From contig CBDFKB010000007.1 in NCBI GenBank assembly GCA_965248715.1, forward strand, positions 62,001 through 126,000: a stretch of DNA of 64,000 bases, read 5' to 3'. This document shows positions 1 to 8,652 of this stretch, piece after piece. This DNA comes from CBDFKB01 sp965248715 (GTDB lineage: Bacteria > Pseudomonadota > Alphaproteobacteria > Rhizobiales > Rhizobiaceae). The position numbers and the translations under genes were made by a program. The stretch's first letter is position 1. Every line of letters begins with the position of its first letter. A model generated the notes under the pieces. It was not told the origin of the DNA, did no database searches, and was given only the letters and a program-made list of their open reading frames with translations.

Positions 1-536
1 TCGAATGCGCAAATGATCAAGTGCCCGTCCTCGTCGCTCGTAACATCCTCGGCGCCGGCCATGATCGCCGCGTCCATCACCGCTTCTTCGCCTCCAGCTT
101 GCGCCCGATAAACGATTTCGCCCTTACGATCGAACATGAATGACACCGACCCGGTCTCGCCCAATTGCCCACCATTCTTGGTAAAGCAGGCGCGGATATT
201 GGCGGCCGAACGGTTGAGGTTGTCGGTCAGCGCCTCGACGATGACGGCGACCCCGCCCGGACCGTAACCTTCATAGCGGATTTCCTTGTAGTCCTCGCCC
301 TCGCCACCGGTGCCTTTGCTAACCGCGCGCTGGATATTGTCCTTTGGCATTGACTGGCCCTTGGCGTTCTGGATCGCCAATCGCAGCCGCGGGTTCATGC
401 CCGGGTCGGTCACACCAGCTCCCATTTTTACCGCCACGGTGATTTCCTTCGACAGCCGTGAAAACAGTTTCGAGCGGGCCGCATCAGCGCGGCCCTTTTT
501 ATGCATGATGTTTTTGAACTTTGAATGGCCAGCCAT
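1..536 (-). CDS. yebC: YebC/PmpR family regulator (3' end missing)
   Basis: The reading frame runs off the left edge of the window, so about 178 N-terminal residues are visible of a family usually 240-250 long. The protein starts MAGHSKFKNIMHKKGR, which is the hallmark N-terminus of YebC, followed by the conserved MNPRLRLAIQNAK and GYGPGGVA segments. Family members bind DNA as regulators (PmpR), and some act on ribosomes at polyproline stalls; TACO1 is the mitochondrial relative. The start at 534-536 gives the canonical N-terminus. In many alphaproteobacteria yebC lies close to the ruv genes, which would be outside the window. Confidence 0.93.
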   Translation of the reverse strand, partial: MAGHSKFKNIMHKKGRADAARSKLFSRLSKEITVAVKMGAGVTDPGMNPRLRLAIQNAKGQSMPKDNIQRAVSKGTGGEGEDYKEIRYEGYGPGGVAVIVEALTDNLNRSAANIRACFTKNGGQLGETGSVSFMFDRKGEIVYRAQAGGEEAVMDAAIMAGAEDVTSDEDGHLIICAF

Positions 537-639
537 CGCCGATCCTTGGGTAGGAGTAATGCCACGGTTTGCCGGGCGCAATTTGCCGCTTATAACCAAA
601 ACCGCACACAAGCGTCCAGATCAGCAAGAGGCCAAGCAA

Positions 640-1125
640 ATGACCAATGAACCGCATCCGGAAAATTCCCAGACCGGCGGATGCCAATGTGGATCGGTGC
701 GTTATCACTTAACAGGTGCGCCGCTGACCTTGTATGCCTGTTATTGCACCGAATGCCAGGCCCAGTCAGCCAGCGGGTTCGGCATGTCGATGCGCGTCCA
801 CCGCAAAGACGTCGCGGTCGATGGAAATACTGCCACATGGCGCCGCGAACCCGGCGCCGGCAATGTGTTGGAATGCATCTTCTGCCCGCAATGCGGAACC
901 CGTTTGTTTCACCAGCGGCCGAAATACCCAGACACATTGAACATCAAGGCCGGTTCCCTGGATGAGGTCGCCAATCTGACCCCGGTCGGTCACATCTGGA
1001 CCGCCAGCAAGCCCAATTGGGTCACAATACCACAGGCGACCTATCAGACCCCGCACCAACCACCAGGCTATGAAGAGATGATCGCCTTGTGGCGCCAACA
1101 GCACCCTAACTGGTCTTCTGGATAG
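640..1125 (+). CDS. GFA family zinc protein (glutathione-dependent formaldehyde-activating type)
   Basis: A 161-residue protein of the GFA/CENP-V fold. Zinc-ligand motifs are visible in order: CQCGSVRY near residue 14, CYCTEC near residue 36, and CPQCGTRLF near residue 85. This is the pattern of small GFA proteins, named for the enzyme that condenses formaldehyde with glutathione, although most paralogues have no shown activity. The open frame extends upstream to 310, but the ATG at 640 puts the CxCG motif at the usual distance from the N-terminus and avoids overlap with the divergent yebC. Substrate unknown. Confidence 0.85.
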   Translation: MTNEPHPENSQTGGCQCGSVRYHLTGAPLTLYACYCTECQAQSASGFGMSMRVHRKDVAVDGNTATWRREPGAGNVLECIFCPQCGTRLFHQRPKYPDTLNIKAGSLDEVANLTPVGHIWTASKPNWVTIPQATYQTPHQPPGYEEMIALWRQQHPNWSSG

Positions 1126-1151
1126 GGTCCGTGTCCATTCATCGGGGACCC

Positions 1152-1967
1152 TTACCAGGGCATGACGTTTTCCAACCTTGGGCCAACCCGCAAAGGCGCA
1201 ATGTGGGTGGCAAGCCCGCTATCATCATCGATAATGATCCCGGCCCCGCACAGGGTCGCCTCGCCGGTTGCCGCGTCAAGCTTGGCCTTGGGCACTTTGG
1301 TTACAAAGCGGTTGATCGGTTCTTCCTTTTCCATGCCGAGTGAGGAATCATAATCCCCGCACATGCCGAGGTCCGACATATAGGCGGTGCCGCCACCAAG
1401 AATGTGATGATCGGCGGTTGGCACATGGGTATGGGTGCCGACAACGGCGCTGACCCTGCCGTCGACGAAATGGGCGAAACACTGTTTCTCCGAGGTTGCC
1501 TCGGCGTGAAAATCGACGATGATCGCATCTACTGTCGATCCTAGCACCACATTTTCCAGCAATGCCTCGCCGCAGGCGAACGGATCGTCCAGTTCTGGTT
1601 GAACGAACAACCGGCCCATAATGTTGGCGACCATGATCCGGGCGCCGTTTTTGGCTTCAAACATATCGGTGCCACGGCCTGGCGTGCCGGCGGGATAATT
1701 CGCAGGCCGCAAGAAACCGCTGCGGCGGTCGGCGAAGGTCAGCGCCTCACGCTGGTTCCACACATGGTTGCCGGTGGTCACCACATCAGCGCCGGCTTCA
1801 AGCAATCCATCGAAAATCGGTTCGGTAATGCCGAACCCACCGGCGGCGTTTTCGCCGTTGATAATCACCAATTCGGCGCCGAGCCGATCAATCAAGCCCG
1901 GTAATTGATCGGCAATCGCATTGCGTGCCGTGCGCCCGACCACATCGCCCAAGACCAGGATTTTCAT
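1152..1967 (-). CDS. ymdB: YmdB family metallophosphoesterase
   Basis: A 271-residue calcineurin-like phosphoesterase. Metal-binding motifs are visible in order: GDVVGR at the N-terminus, NGENAAGG, TTGNHVW, DFHAEATSE and GTHTHVPTAD. The length matches the TIGR00282 family. Characterised members hydrolyse 2',3'-cyclic nucleotides and influence global gene expression and biofilm formation in Bacillus. The start codon overlaps the stop of the upstream folate ligase by 4 bp (ATGA), so the two are probably translationally coupled. This pairing is common in alphaproteobacteria. Confidence 0.92.
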   Translation of the reverse strand: MKILVLGDVVGRTARNAIADQLPGLIDRLGAELVIINGENAAGGFGITEPIFDGLLEAGADVVTTGNHVWNQREALTFADRRSGFLRPANYPAGTPGRGTDMFEAKNGARIMVANIMGRLFVQPELDDPFACGEALLENVVLGSTVDAIIVDFHAEATSEKQCFAHFVDGRVSAVVGTHTHVPTADHHILGGGTAYMSDLGMCGDYDSSLGMEKEEPINRFVTKVPKAKLDAATGEATLCGAGIIIDDDSGLATHIAPLRVGPRLENVMPW

Positions 1968-2584
1968 GACATGGTTCCCGTTGACTGGTGTTGGTTGAAA
2001 GCGCGGTATCCATCCTCAGTGACAATCGCGTCGAGTAGCCGGTCATGGGCTTCAAGCGGCACCTTTTCCACCTCCTGGCAGGAAAAAGCAGCACCAATCA
2101 GCGCCGGCACAATACCGAGCTGGCAAAGCCGTTCGATTGCCCGGTCGTAATATCCAGCGCCATAACCGATCCGCCCACCAACTGGGTCGAACACCGAAAG
2201 CGGAACCAGCATGATCGCCGGGTTCAGGCATTGGGCGTTAGGAGATGGGCCGATTGTGCCGAAACCGGTCTCGATCAGGTCGCCGTCGCGCAACAATTGA
2301 CGAAACTCGATTGTCGTTTTATCCACCACCGCCGGCAGGCAAAGCCGGGCCCCGCGCTGGCGCAAGCGGTCCATCAGCGGTCGAAGATCGACTTCCGAGC
2401 GGATTGGAAAAAATCCGGAAATGACCGTACCGGGCGCGAAATCAACGTTGCTACTGGCATGCTCGCAAATGGCTAGCGATTTTTCGATGCGTTTAGCTGC
2501 CGGTAGGCCATCACGATGGGCGAGGATTTGTCCGCGCAATGCTTTCTTAGCGGCGCGCACATCATCCTTCGCAAATTCAGCCAT
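1964..2584 (-). CDS. 5-formyltetrahydrofolate cyclo-ligase
   Basis: A 206-residue protein that converts 5-formyl-THF to 5,10-methenyl-THF using ATP. The family signature GGRIGYGAGYYDR is present near residue 135, with the ATP-binding basic region (KKALR) at the N-terminus. I chose the ATG at 2582-2584 because the frame upstream of it reads through the 6S RNA locus. Its position directly downstream of a 6S RNA and zapA matches the conserved ssrS-ygfA arrangement. Its stop overlaps the ymdB start. Confidence 0.92.
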   Translation of the reverse strand: MAEFAKDDVRAAKKALRGQILAHRDGLPAAKRIEKSLAICEHASSNVDFAPGTVISGFFPIRSEVDLRPLMDRLRQRGARLCLPAVVDKTTIEFRQLLRDGDLIETGFGTIGPSPNAQCLNPAIMLVPLSVFDPVGGRIGYGAGYYDRAIERLCQLGIVPALIGAAFSCQEVEKVPLEAHDRLLDAIVTEDGYRAFNQHQSTGTMS

Positions 2585-2661
2585 TGATGGTTCCTCGACA
2601 ATTCGCCGGCAATTCGCAATTCGGCTTTTGTGGGAAATGCGAGCCGCCATAGCCGTCGTTA

Positions 2662-2815
2662 CTATTGATCCCGGGAACCTACATAGTAGGTGGGCACCGT
2701 GTTGAAACAGCCCACGAGCCGTTTCAGGGACAGCTCCCGTTGGGATCGTAAGGCCCCGGGGAAAATTTCGCGACGCACCAGGCAGCCCGCGCAATCAAAA
2801 TAGTAATCCGTGGCC
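2662..2815 (-). ncRNA. ssrS: 6S RNA
   Basis: The strand complementary to the text folds like an alphaproteobacterial 6S RNA. It has a closing stem built from the 5' region and the 3' segment ending in GTAGGTTCCCGGGATCA, and an internal GGGAGCTGTCCCTGAAACGG segment. It lies between zapA and the 5-formyltetrahydrofolate cyclo-ligase gene on the same strand, the conserved location in proteobacteria. 6S RNA binds the housekeeping RNA polymerase holoenzyme as a promoter mimic. The ends are approximate. No protein-coding frame here makes sense. Confidence 0.8.
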
Positions 2816-2864
2816 GCGAATGCACGATAATTCGTTCGTGCTCGACTTGCGGCAATCTGCCGCC

Positions 2865-3224
2865 TCATTCGCCAGTAAGTTTGGTGGCGAGATTTTCAAT
2901 GCGCTCCGCCGCCTGATCGAGTGCTCGCGCCAAATGCTGCTGTGCACCGTCGCGCAGCTTAATTGCGTCATCGCGCGCCTGGCGCATGCCGGCCAGATCG
3001 TTTTCCATTCCCTGGATTTTCTTCTGCAATTCGGTCAATTCGTCGGTAATCAATATTCCAGCCATAATTGTCAACCGCTGGTCACCCATCTCTCCGAAAG
3101 AACCTTTGAGTTTGGCAATATAACCGTCAACCTTTTCGGCCAGGGCCAGCAGATGGCTCTCCTGGCCCTCGTCACAAGCCATGCGATAGGTCTTATTGTT
3201 GATGGTAACCGAGACCTGGGGCAT
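2865..3224 (-). CDS. zapA: Cell division protein ZapA
   Basis: A 119-residue protein starting MPQVSVTINNKTYRMACDEGQE, the conserved N-terminal globular domain of ZapA. A long C-terminal coiled coil follows (roughly residues 60-119, rich in L, E, Q and K). ZapA binds FtsZ and bundles protofilaments at the division ring. The frame opens further upstream, but the ATG at 3224 gives the family N-terminus. It lies downstream of a coiled-coil partner gene and upstream of the 6S RNA. Confidence 0.92.
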   Translation of the reverse strand: MPQVSVTINNKTYRMACDEGQESHLLALAEKVDGYIAKLKGSFGEMGDQRLTIMAGILITDELTELQKKIQGMENDLAGMRQARDDAIKLRDGAQQHLARALDQAAERIENLATKLTGE

Positions 3225-3261
3225 TATGGCACGCTCAATGTGGCCGGCGCATGCGGCCTGG

Positions 3262-3588
3262 TCATGTCTGGACCCCATTGCGGTCAAGCACCGAGCGGAT
3301 CGCCTCCATCGCCTTGACCAGACGGGCGGATACTTCGCGATTGGCCTCGCTTAACCGTTTGGCTTTGGCCTTTGAACCATCCAGCGTCTCGGCCAATTTG
3401 GCCCGATCATTGGCCATGCGTTGTAAAACCGCATCGGCATCGTCAAGCTTGGCTTCACGTTCGATGCGCGAATCAACCGCTTGCTCCAACGCATCAATGG
3501 CTGCGCCGAAACGTCGTTCCACCTCTAACCGGTCAGTTTCCGTTGACAAGCCCGCGTCCCTCAGGTTGACCGGCCGCGCAGTAATCAC
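3262..3588 (-). CDS. DUF4164-like coiled-coil protein
   Basis: A 108-residue, highly charged, predicted coiled-coil protein with no catalytic motif. It starts at a GTG preceded by an AAGG-like ribosome site. Small proteins of this kind (DUF4164) sit directly upstream of zapA in many alphaproteobacteria and are presumed to be structural or division-related. Function is not established. Identification rests on position, length and heptad-like composition. Confidence 0.65.
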   Translation of the reverse strand: MITARPVNLRDAGLSTETDRLEVERRFGAAIDALEQAVDSRIEREAKLDDADAVLQRMANDRAKLAETLDGSKAKAKRLSEANREVSARLVKAMEAIRSVLDRNGVQT

Positions 3589-3809
3589 CTTGTGGGATCG
3601 CGAGTGCCGATAAGGTGCGGAATGAAATCATAACACCAACGCAATTCGTTACATGGAAAACATTATGCAATGGACAAACTGTTCGTCAATCATGCAGCGA
3701 TGATTCCCACCGGCAATTACAATAGGGCCAAAATGCAACCAATGCCGGTTCGCGGGCACAAATTGCCCCCTACAGGCGTTATGCCACAATAATCCCGGGC
3801 CCGGTTCAA

Positions 3810-3837
3810 TTGACTCAATGATGCTTCCTGCTATGTG
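3810..3837 (+). promoter_or_regulatory. Candidate sigma-70-type promoter of the transketolase cluster
   Basis: TTGACT at 3810-3815 and TATGTG at 3832-3837 are separated by 16 bp. This places transcription start near 3844 and argues that the coding start lies downstream (3877 or 3913), not at the GTG at 3835. Confidence 0.4.
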
Positions 3838-3912
3838 TCTGCCGCAAATTGGGCGTTAGCACGGCCGCGTACCGAAATGCGCGCGAAATCATCACTGGAT
3901 CTCCTTCGTTTG

Positions 3913-5907
3913 ATGGGCATTACCGACAATCACAACGGCATGGCGAACGCCATTCGTTTCTTGGCCATCGACGCCGTGCAGGCGGCAAAGTCTGGCCATC
4001 CGGGGCTGCCAATGGGTGCGGCCGATATTGCCACTGTGCTGTTTACCAAGCACCTGCATTTCGACCCCAAGCAGCCCGAGTGGCCGGATCGCGACCGGTT
4101 TGTACTATCGGCCGGCCATGGTTCGATGCTGTTGTATGCAATCTTGTATCTGCTCGGCTATGAAGATATCGGCATCGACCAAATCCGCAATTTCCGCCAG
4201 CTTGGCTCCAATACTGCCGGCCATCCCGAATACGGCCATGCCGCCGGCATCGAGACCACTACTGGCCCACTTGGCCAAGGCCTGGCAAATGCAGTCGGGA
4301 TGGCGATCGCCGAGCGTTCACTCAGCGCAAAGTTCGGCGATGCGATTGTCGATCACCACACCTATTGCCTGGTCGGCGACGGTTGCCTGATGGAAGGTAT
4401 CAGCCAAGAGGCGATCTCGTTGGCCGGGCATTTGTGCCTGGACAAATTGGTGGTGCTTTGGGACGACAATCGCATTTCGATCGACGGACCGGTTTCGTTG
4501 ACCGATTCCACCGACCAAATCGCCCGGTTTGCCGCCAGCGGATGGAACACGATCGAGATCGACGGTCATGATCCCGAAGCGATCGACCAGGCGCTAAGCG
4601 ATGTCCGCACCGCCGACAAACCGACTATGATCGCTTGTCGCACCACCATCGGTTATGGCGCCCCCAATAAGGCCGGCACCGCTAGTGCCCATGGCGCACC
4701 CCTTGGCACCGAAGAAATTGAACTAACCCGGGCAGCGCTTGGCTGGGATGCCAGCCCGTTCAAAGTGCCGTCCGACATTCTCGATGCCTGGCGGGTGGCC
4801 GGCCTTCGCTCCTCCGCACGCCGCAAGAAATGGCAAAAAAAGCTCGAGGACCTGGAACCTGAGGCGCGGGGCGAATTCGAGCGCCGCATGCGCGGCGAAT
4901 TGCCAGCGACCCTTGCCGATGTGATCGCCAAATTCAAAAATGCCGCAGCAAAAGAACCGGAAGCAACCGCAACCCGCAATGCCTCGCAATCGGTGCTAGA
5001 AGCGGTCAACGCAGTGGTGCCGGAAACCATTGGCGGCTCCGCCGATCTGACCGGCTCCAACAATACCAGAACCACCCAGACCGAACCGTTTTCCGCCAGC
5101 ACACCCGAAGGCCGCTATATCCATTTCGGTATCCGCGAGCATGGCATGGCGGCGGCGATGAACGGCATGGCGCTGCATGGTGGGGTTATTCCCTATGGCG
5201 GTACGTTTTTGGTGTTTTCCGACTACAGCCGACCGGCGATCCGCCTGGCAGCGCTAATGGCGAAACGGGTGATACACGTGCTGACCCATGATTCGATCGG
5301 GCTCGGCGAAGACGGGCCAACCCACCAGCCGGTCGAGCATCTGGCAGCATTGCGCGCCATTCCCAATCTCAATTTGTTTCGCCCAGCCGATGTGATCGAG
5401 ACCGCTGAGTGCTGGCAATTGGCGCTGGAAACAGCCCACACCCCGAGCGCCATGGCATTGACCCGGCAGAAGCTAAAACCGGTCCGCGAGGAAGCACGGG
5501 ACAAAAACCTATGTGCCCGCGGCGCCTATGTGCTGCGCCCGGCAAGCGGCGACGAGGCGGTGACCTTGTTTGCCAGCGGTTCGGAAGTGGAAATCGCCAT
5601 CGAGGCGCGTGAAATCCTGGAGCGGGACGGCCATCCAACCCGTGTCATCTCGGTGCCGTGCATGGAATTGTTTGCGCGCCAAAGCGCCGAATATCAGGCA
5701 TCAATTATCGGCCAGGCGCCGGCGCGGGTTGCGGTCGAGGCAGCTATCGGCATGGGCTGGCAACGCTTCATCGGCGTAGATGGAATTTTTGTCGGCATGC
5801 ACTCATTTGGCGCCTCGGCACCGGCAGCAGACCTTTACGAGCACTTCGCGATTACCGCCGCCTCGGTTGCCGATGCGGCCCGGCAATGCCTTTCTAACGA
5901 TAAATGA
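3913..5907 (+). CDS. tkt: Transketolase
   Basis: With the ATG at 3913 this is a 664-residue thiamine-diphosphate enzyme of usual length. It transfers two-carbon units in the pentose phosphate and Calvin pathways. Visible features are the N-terminal AIDAVQAAKSGHPGLPMG, the ThDP motif beginning GDGCLMEG and ending in DDN, and the catalytic-glutamate segment FGIREHGMAAAMNG. The frame extends upstream to a GTG at 3835, but that overlaps a likely -10 box. ATG 3877 is a second alternative. It heads a same-strand cluster with gap, ridA, pgk and aldolase, a common alphaproteobacterial arrangement for central carbon metabolism. Confidence 0.95.
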   Translation: MGITDNHNGMANAIRFLAIDAVQAAKSGHPGLPMGAADIATVLFTKHLHFDPKQPEWPDRDRFVLSAGHGSMLLYAILYLLGYEDIGIDQIRNFRQLGSNTAGHPEYGHAAGIETTTGPLGQGLANAVGMAIAERSLSAKFGDAIVDHHTYCLVGDGCLMEGISQEAISLAGHLCLDKLVVLWDDNRISIDGPVSLTDSTDQIARFAASGWNTIEIDGHDPEAIDQALSDVRTADKPTMIACRTTIGYGAPNKAGTASAHGAPLGTEEIELTRAALGWDASPFKVPSDILDAWRVAGLRSSARRKKWQKKLEDLEPEARGEFERRMRGELPATLADVIAKFKNAAAKEPEATATRNASQSVLEAVNAVVPETIGGSADLTGSNNTRTTQTEPFSASTPEGRYIHFGIREHGMAAAMNGMALHGGVIPYGGTFLVFSDYSRPAIRLAALMAKRVIHVLTHDSIGLGEDGPTHQPVEHLAALRAIPNLNLFRPADVIETAECWQLALETAHTPSAMALTRQKLKPVREEARDKNLCARGAYVLRPASGDEAVTLFASGSEVEIAIEAREILERDGHPTRVISVPCMELFARQSAEYQASIIGQAPARVAVEAAIGMGWQRFIGVDGIFVGMHSFGASAPAADLYEHFAITAASVADAARQCLSNDK

Positions 5908-5970
5908 CCGGGCAATTGCCAACTATTTGATAGTAAACTCTGGGCGAACAAAGATAGGAGATGATGAACC

Positions 5971-6972
5971 ATGGCAGTCAAGGTCGCCATTAATGGGTTT
6001 GGCCGGATTGGCCGAAATATATTACGCGCGATTGTGGAAAGCGGCCGCGAGGACATCGAAGTGGTTGCGATCAACGATCTCGGTCCGGTGGAAACCAACG
6101 CCCATCTGCTGCGCTATGACAGTGTGCATGGCCGCTTCCCGGCGACCGTGATCACTGACGGCGAGACCATCAATGTAGGTCGCGGTGCGATCCGCGTGAC
6201 CGCCGAGCGCGACCCGGCCAAGCTTCCATGGTCTAATGTCGACATCGCGTTGGAATGCACGGGCATATTTGCGTCGCGGGAAAAGGCCGCCGCCCATCTC
6301 GACAATGGCGCCAAGCGGGTGCTGGTATCAGCACCAGCCGCAGGTACTGACAAGACCATTGTGTTCGGTGTCAACCATAACACCCTAACCGCCGATGATC
6401 TGGTGGTCTCGAACGCATCGTGCACCACCAATTGTCTGTCGCCGGTGGCCCATGTGCTGCATCAGGCGATCGGCATTGAACGGGGCATGATGACCACGAT
6501 CCATTCTTATACCGGCGACCAGCCAACCCTGGACACCATGCACAAAGACCTGTACCGGGCCCGCGCGGCAGCGATGAACATGATCCCAACCTCGACCGGC
6601 GCCGCCAAGGCGGTGGGCCTGGTGCTGCCGGAACTAAACGGCAAACTGGACGGTTTTTCGATCCGCGTACCGACGCCGAACGTTTCGGTGGTCGATCTTA
6701 AATTCATCGCCAAGCGTGACACCAGCGTCGAGGAAATCAACGATGCGATCCGCACTGCCGCCGAAGGCGAGCTGAAGGGTGTTCTGGGCTATACCGACGA
6801 ACAATTAGTGTCGATGGATTTCAACCATGACCCCCATTCGAGCGTGTTCCATACCGATCAGACCAAGGTGCTGGACGGCAATTTTTGCTCGATATTGACC
6901 TGGTACGACAATGAGTGGGGCTTTTCCAACCGCATGGCCGACACTGCGGTGGCGATGGGTAGGTTGCTTTGA
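5971..6972 (+). CDS. gap: Glyceraldehyde-3-phosphate dehydrogenase, type I
   Basis: A 333-residue NAD(P)-dependent GAPDH that oxidises glyceraldehyde-3-phosphate to 1,3-bisphosphoglycerate. The Rossmann motif INGFGRIGRN is at the N-terminus, the catalytic cysteine sits in SNASCTTNCLSPV, and the C-terminus has the typical WYDNEWGFSNRM. An AGGAG ribosome site lies about 9 bases before the ATG. The stop overlaps the TTG start of the following RidA-like gene (TTGA), implying co-translation. It is downstream of tkt and upstream of pgk. Confidence 0.97.
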   Translation: MAVKVAINGFGRIGRNILRAIVESGREDIEVVAINDLGPVETNAHLLRYDSVHGRFPATVITDGETINVGRGAIRVTAERDPAKLPWSNVDIALECTGIFASREKAAAHLDNGAKRVLVSAPAAGTDKTIVFGVNHNTLTADDLVVSNASCTTNCLSPVAHVLHQAIGIERGMMTTIHSYTGDQPTLDTMHKDLYRARAAAMNMIPTSTGAAKAVGLVLPELNGKLDGFSIRVPTPNVSVVDLKFIAKRDTSVEEINDAIRTAAEGELKGVLGYTDEQLVSMDFNHDPHSSVFHTDQTKVLDGNFCSILTWYDNEWGFSNRMADTAVAMGRLL

Positions 6973-7397
6973 ATAAGCGCATCAACATCAATCCACCGGA
7001 CATGTGGTCTGATAGCGGATTTCCGATGAACCAGGGGGTTGTCGAACCTACGGGGCACCGGATCCACATTTCTGGTCAGGTTGCATGGGATGCGCGGCTC
7101 AACGTATTGCATCATGGCGATGCTGGGGCGCAAACTAGCGCCGCATTAGGGAACATCGAAAAGGTATTGTCGGCGGTCGGCGGCACGCTGGATGATGTCG
7201 TGTCACTGACGACCTACTATATACGTGAGGAAGACAAAGCCGCGATAACTGCTGCACGCGCTAAAGTATTTAAGAAAGAATTTGGCCCGGCATCCACAGG
7301 AATTCAAGTGATGAAAATATGGAACAACGATTTGCTTGTGGAATTGGTTGCAACGGCGGTAGTTCCAGAAAATCGATTTTACCAGCCGGACGAATAA
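6969..7397 (+). CDS. RidA/YjgF family protein inserted between gap and pgk
   Basis: A 142-residue RidA-fold protein starting at TTG, overlapping the gap stop by 4 bp and ending 4 bp before pgk. Family features are ISGQVAWD and a C-terminal ELVATAVV strand. Archetypal RidA has an arginine (Arg105 in E. coli) in an R-[ST]-x-V stretch that binds the enamine carboxylate; here the stretch reads ASTGIQV and lacks that arginine. It is therefore unlikely to be a classic 2-aminoacrylate deaminase. Its codon use looks less GC-rich than that of its neighbours. The role inside a glycolytic operon is unknown. Confidence 0.85.
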   Translation: MNKRININPPDMWSDSGFPMNQGVVEPTGHRIHISGQVAWDARLNVLHHGDAGAQTSAALGNIEKVLSAVGGTLDDVVSLTTYYIREEDKAAITAARAKVFKKEFGPASTGIQVMKIWNNDLLVELVATAVVPENRFYQPDE

Positions 7398-7401
7398 TCC
7401 C

Positions 7402-8616
7402 ATGGCGTTTAAAACCCTCGACGATCTCGACTTTGCCGGCAAACGGGTTCTGGTGCGTGTGGATTTGAACGTACCGATGGCCGACGGGCAGATCACCGAC
7501 ATGACCCGGCTTACGCGGGTGTTGCCGACGATCACCGAAATATCGCAAAAAGGCGGCAAGGCAATCCTGTTGGCCCATTTTGGCCGCCCAAACGGCAAAA
7601 TCGTACCGCAAATGTCCCTGGCGACAGTCGCAACCGCCCTATCGCACCTGTTGGAAAAGCCGGTTCAATTTGCCACTGACTGTGTTGGGCCGATGGCGGA
7701 AGCGGCGGTAGCGGCGATGGAAAATGGCGATGTGGCGGTGTTCGAAAACACCCGTTTCCACGTGCAAGAAGAACAAAACGACCGGCAATTTGCCGCCGCC
7801 CTTGCCGCAAGCGGCGACATTTACGTCAATGACGCTTTTTCCGCCGCCCACCGCGCCCATGCCTCAACCGAGGGGCTGGCCCACCTGCTGCCAGCGGCGG
7901 CAGGCCGGGCAATGCAGGGCGAACTGGATGCGCTGGAAACCGCCCTTGGCAACCCCAAACCACCGGTGGTGGCTATCGTCGGCGGCGCCAAAATTTCGAC
8001 CAAGCTCGACCTTATGGGTAATTTGCTCACCAAGGTCGACGCCCTGGTGATCGGCGGTGGCATGGCCAACACCTTTCTCAATGCCAAGGGGGTCGCGGTT
8101 GGCAATTCACTGTGCGAATTCGACCTTGCCGGCACCGCCCGCGCCATCCTCGACAAAGCGTCCGCCGACAATTGTGAAATCATCCTGCCGGTTGACGCGG
8201 TGGTGGCAAATGAGTTAGCGGCCGGTGCAGCCAATCAGATCTATTCGGTAGACGCCATTCCCAGCGCCGGCATGATCCTCGATGTCGGACCAAAGACCAT
8301 TGCAAAAATCTGCACCGCACTTGATAAAGCGCGAACCCTGGTGTGGAACGGGCCGCTTGGCGCTTTTGAAATCGAGCCGTTCGACCGCGCCACTGTGGCG
8401 ATTGCCAATCATGCTGCGGAACTCACCGACACCGGGTCCCTGCGCACGGTTGCCGGCGGCGGTGATACGGTGGCTGCTCTCAATCATGCCGGTGTCACCG
8501 ATCGGCTCGACTATGTATCAACCGCCGGCGGTGCGTTTCTGGAATGGATGGAGGGCAAATTATTGCCAGGGGTAGAAGCACTGAAAACTGTTCCGCTCGT
8601 CCCAACATTCTGCTAA
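7402..8616 (+). CDS. pgk: Phosphoglycerate kinase
   Basis: A 404-residue kinase transferring phosphate from 1,3-bisphosphoglycerate to ADP. The N-terminal signature RVLVRVDLNVPM, substrate-binding FENTRFH, hinge region WNGPLGAFE and nucleotide-loop GGGDTVAAL are all present, and the length is normal. It follows the RidA-like gene with a 4-bp gap and is followed by a class I aldolase, so the run tkt-gap-ridA-pgk-fba is probably one transcription unit. Confidence 0.97.
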   Translation: MAFKTLDDLDFAGKRVLVRVDLNVPMADGQITDMTRLTRVLPTITEISQKGGKAILLAHFGRPNGKIVPQMSLATVATALSHLLEKPVQFATDCVGPMAEAAVAAMENGDVAVFENTRFHVQEEQNDRQFAAALAASGDIYVNDAFSAAHRAHASTEGLAHLLPAAAGRAMQGELDALETALGNPKPPVVAIVGGAKISTKLDLMGNLLTKVDALVIGGGMANTFLNAKGVAVGNSLCEFDLAGTARAILDKASADNCEIILPVDAVVANELAAGAANQIYSVDAIPSAGMILDVGPKTIAKICTALDKARTLVWNGPLGAFEIEPFDRATVAIANHAAELTDTGSLRTVAGGGDTVAALNHAGVTDRLDYVSTAGGAFLEWMEGKLLPGVEALKTVPLVPTFC

Positions 8617-8652
8617 CACCGCCGACAATCTCAAATACCATGGAGGCAAGCT

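Noticed and set aside
310..639. Upstream extension of the GFA protein frame
   Set aside because: It is antisense to yebC and would add about 110 residues absent from the family. The ATG at 640 fits.
3835..3912. GTG start at 3835 for transketolase
   Set aside because: It lies in the likely -10 box and adds residues unlike any transketolase N-terminus.
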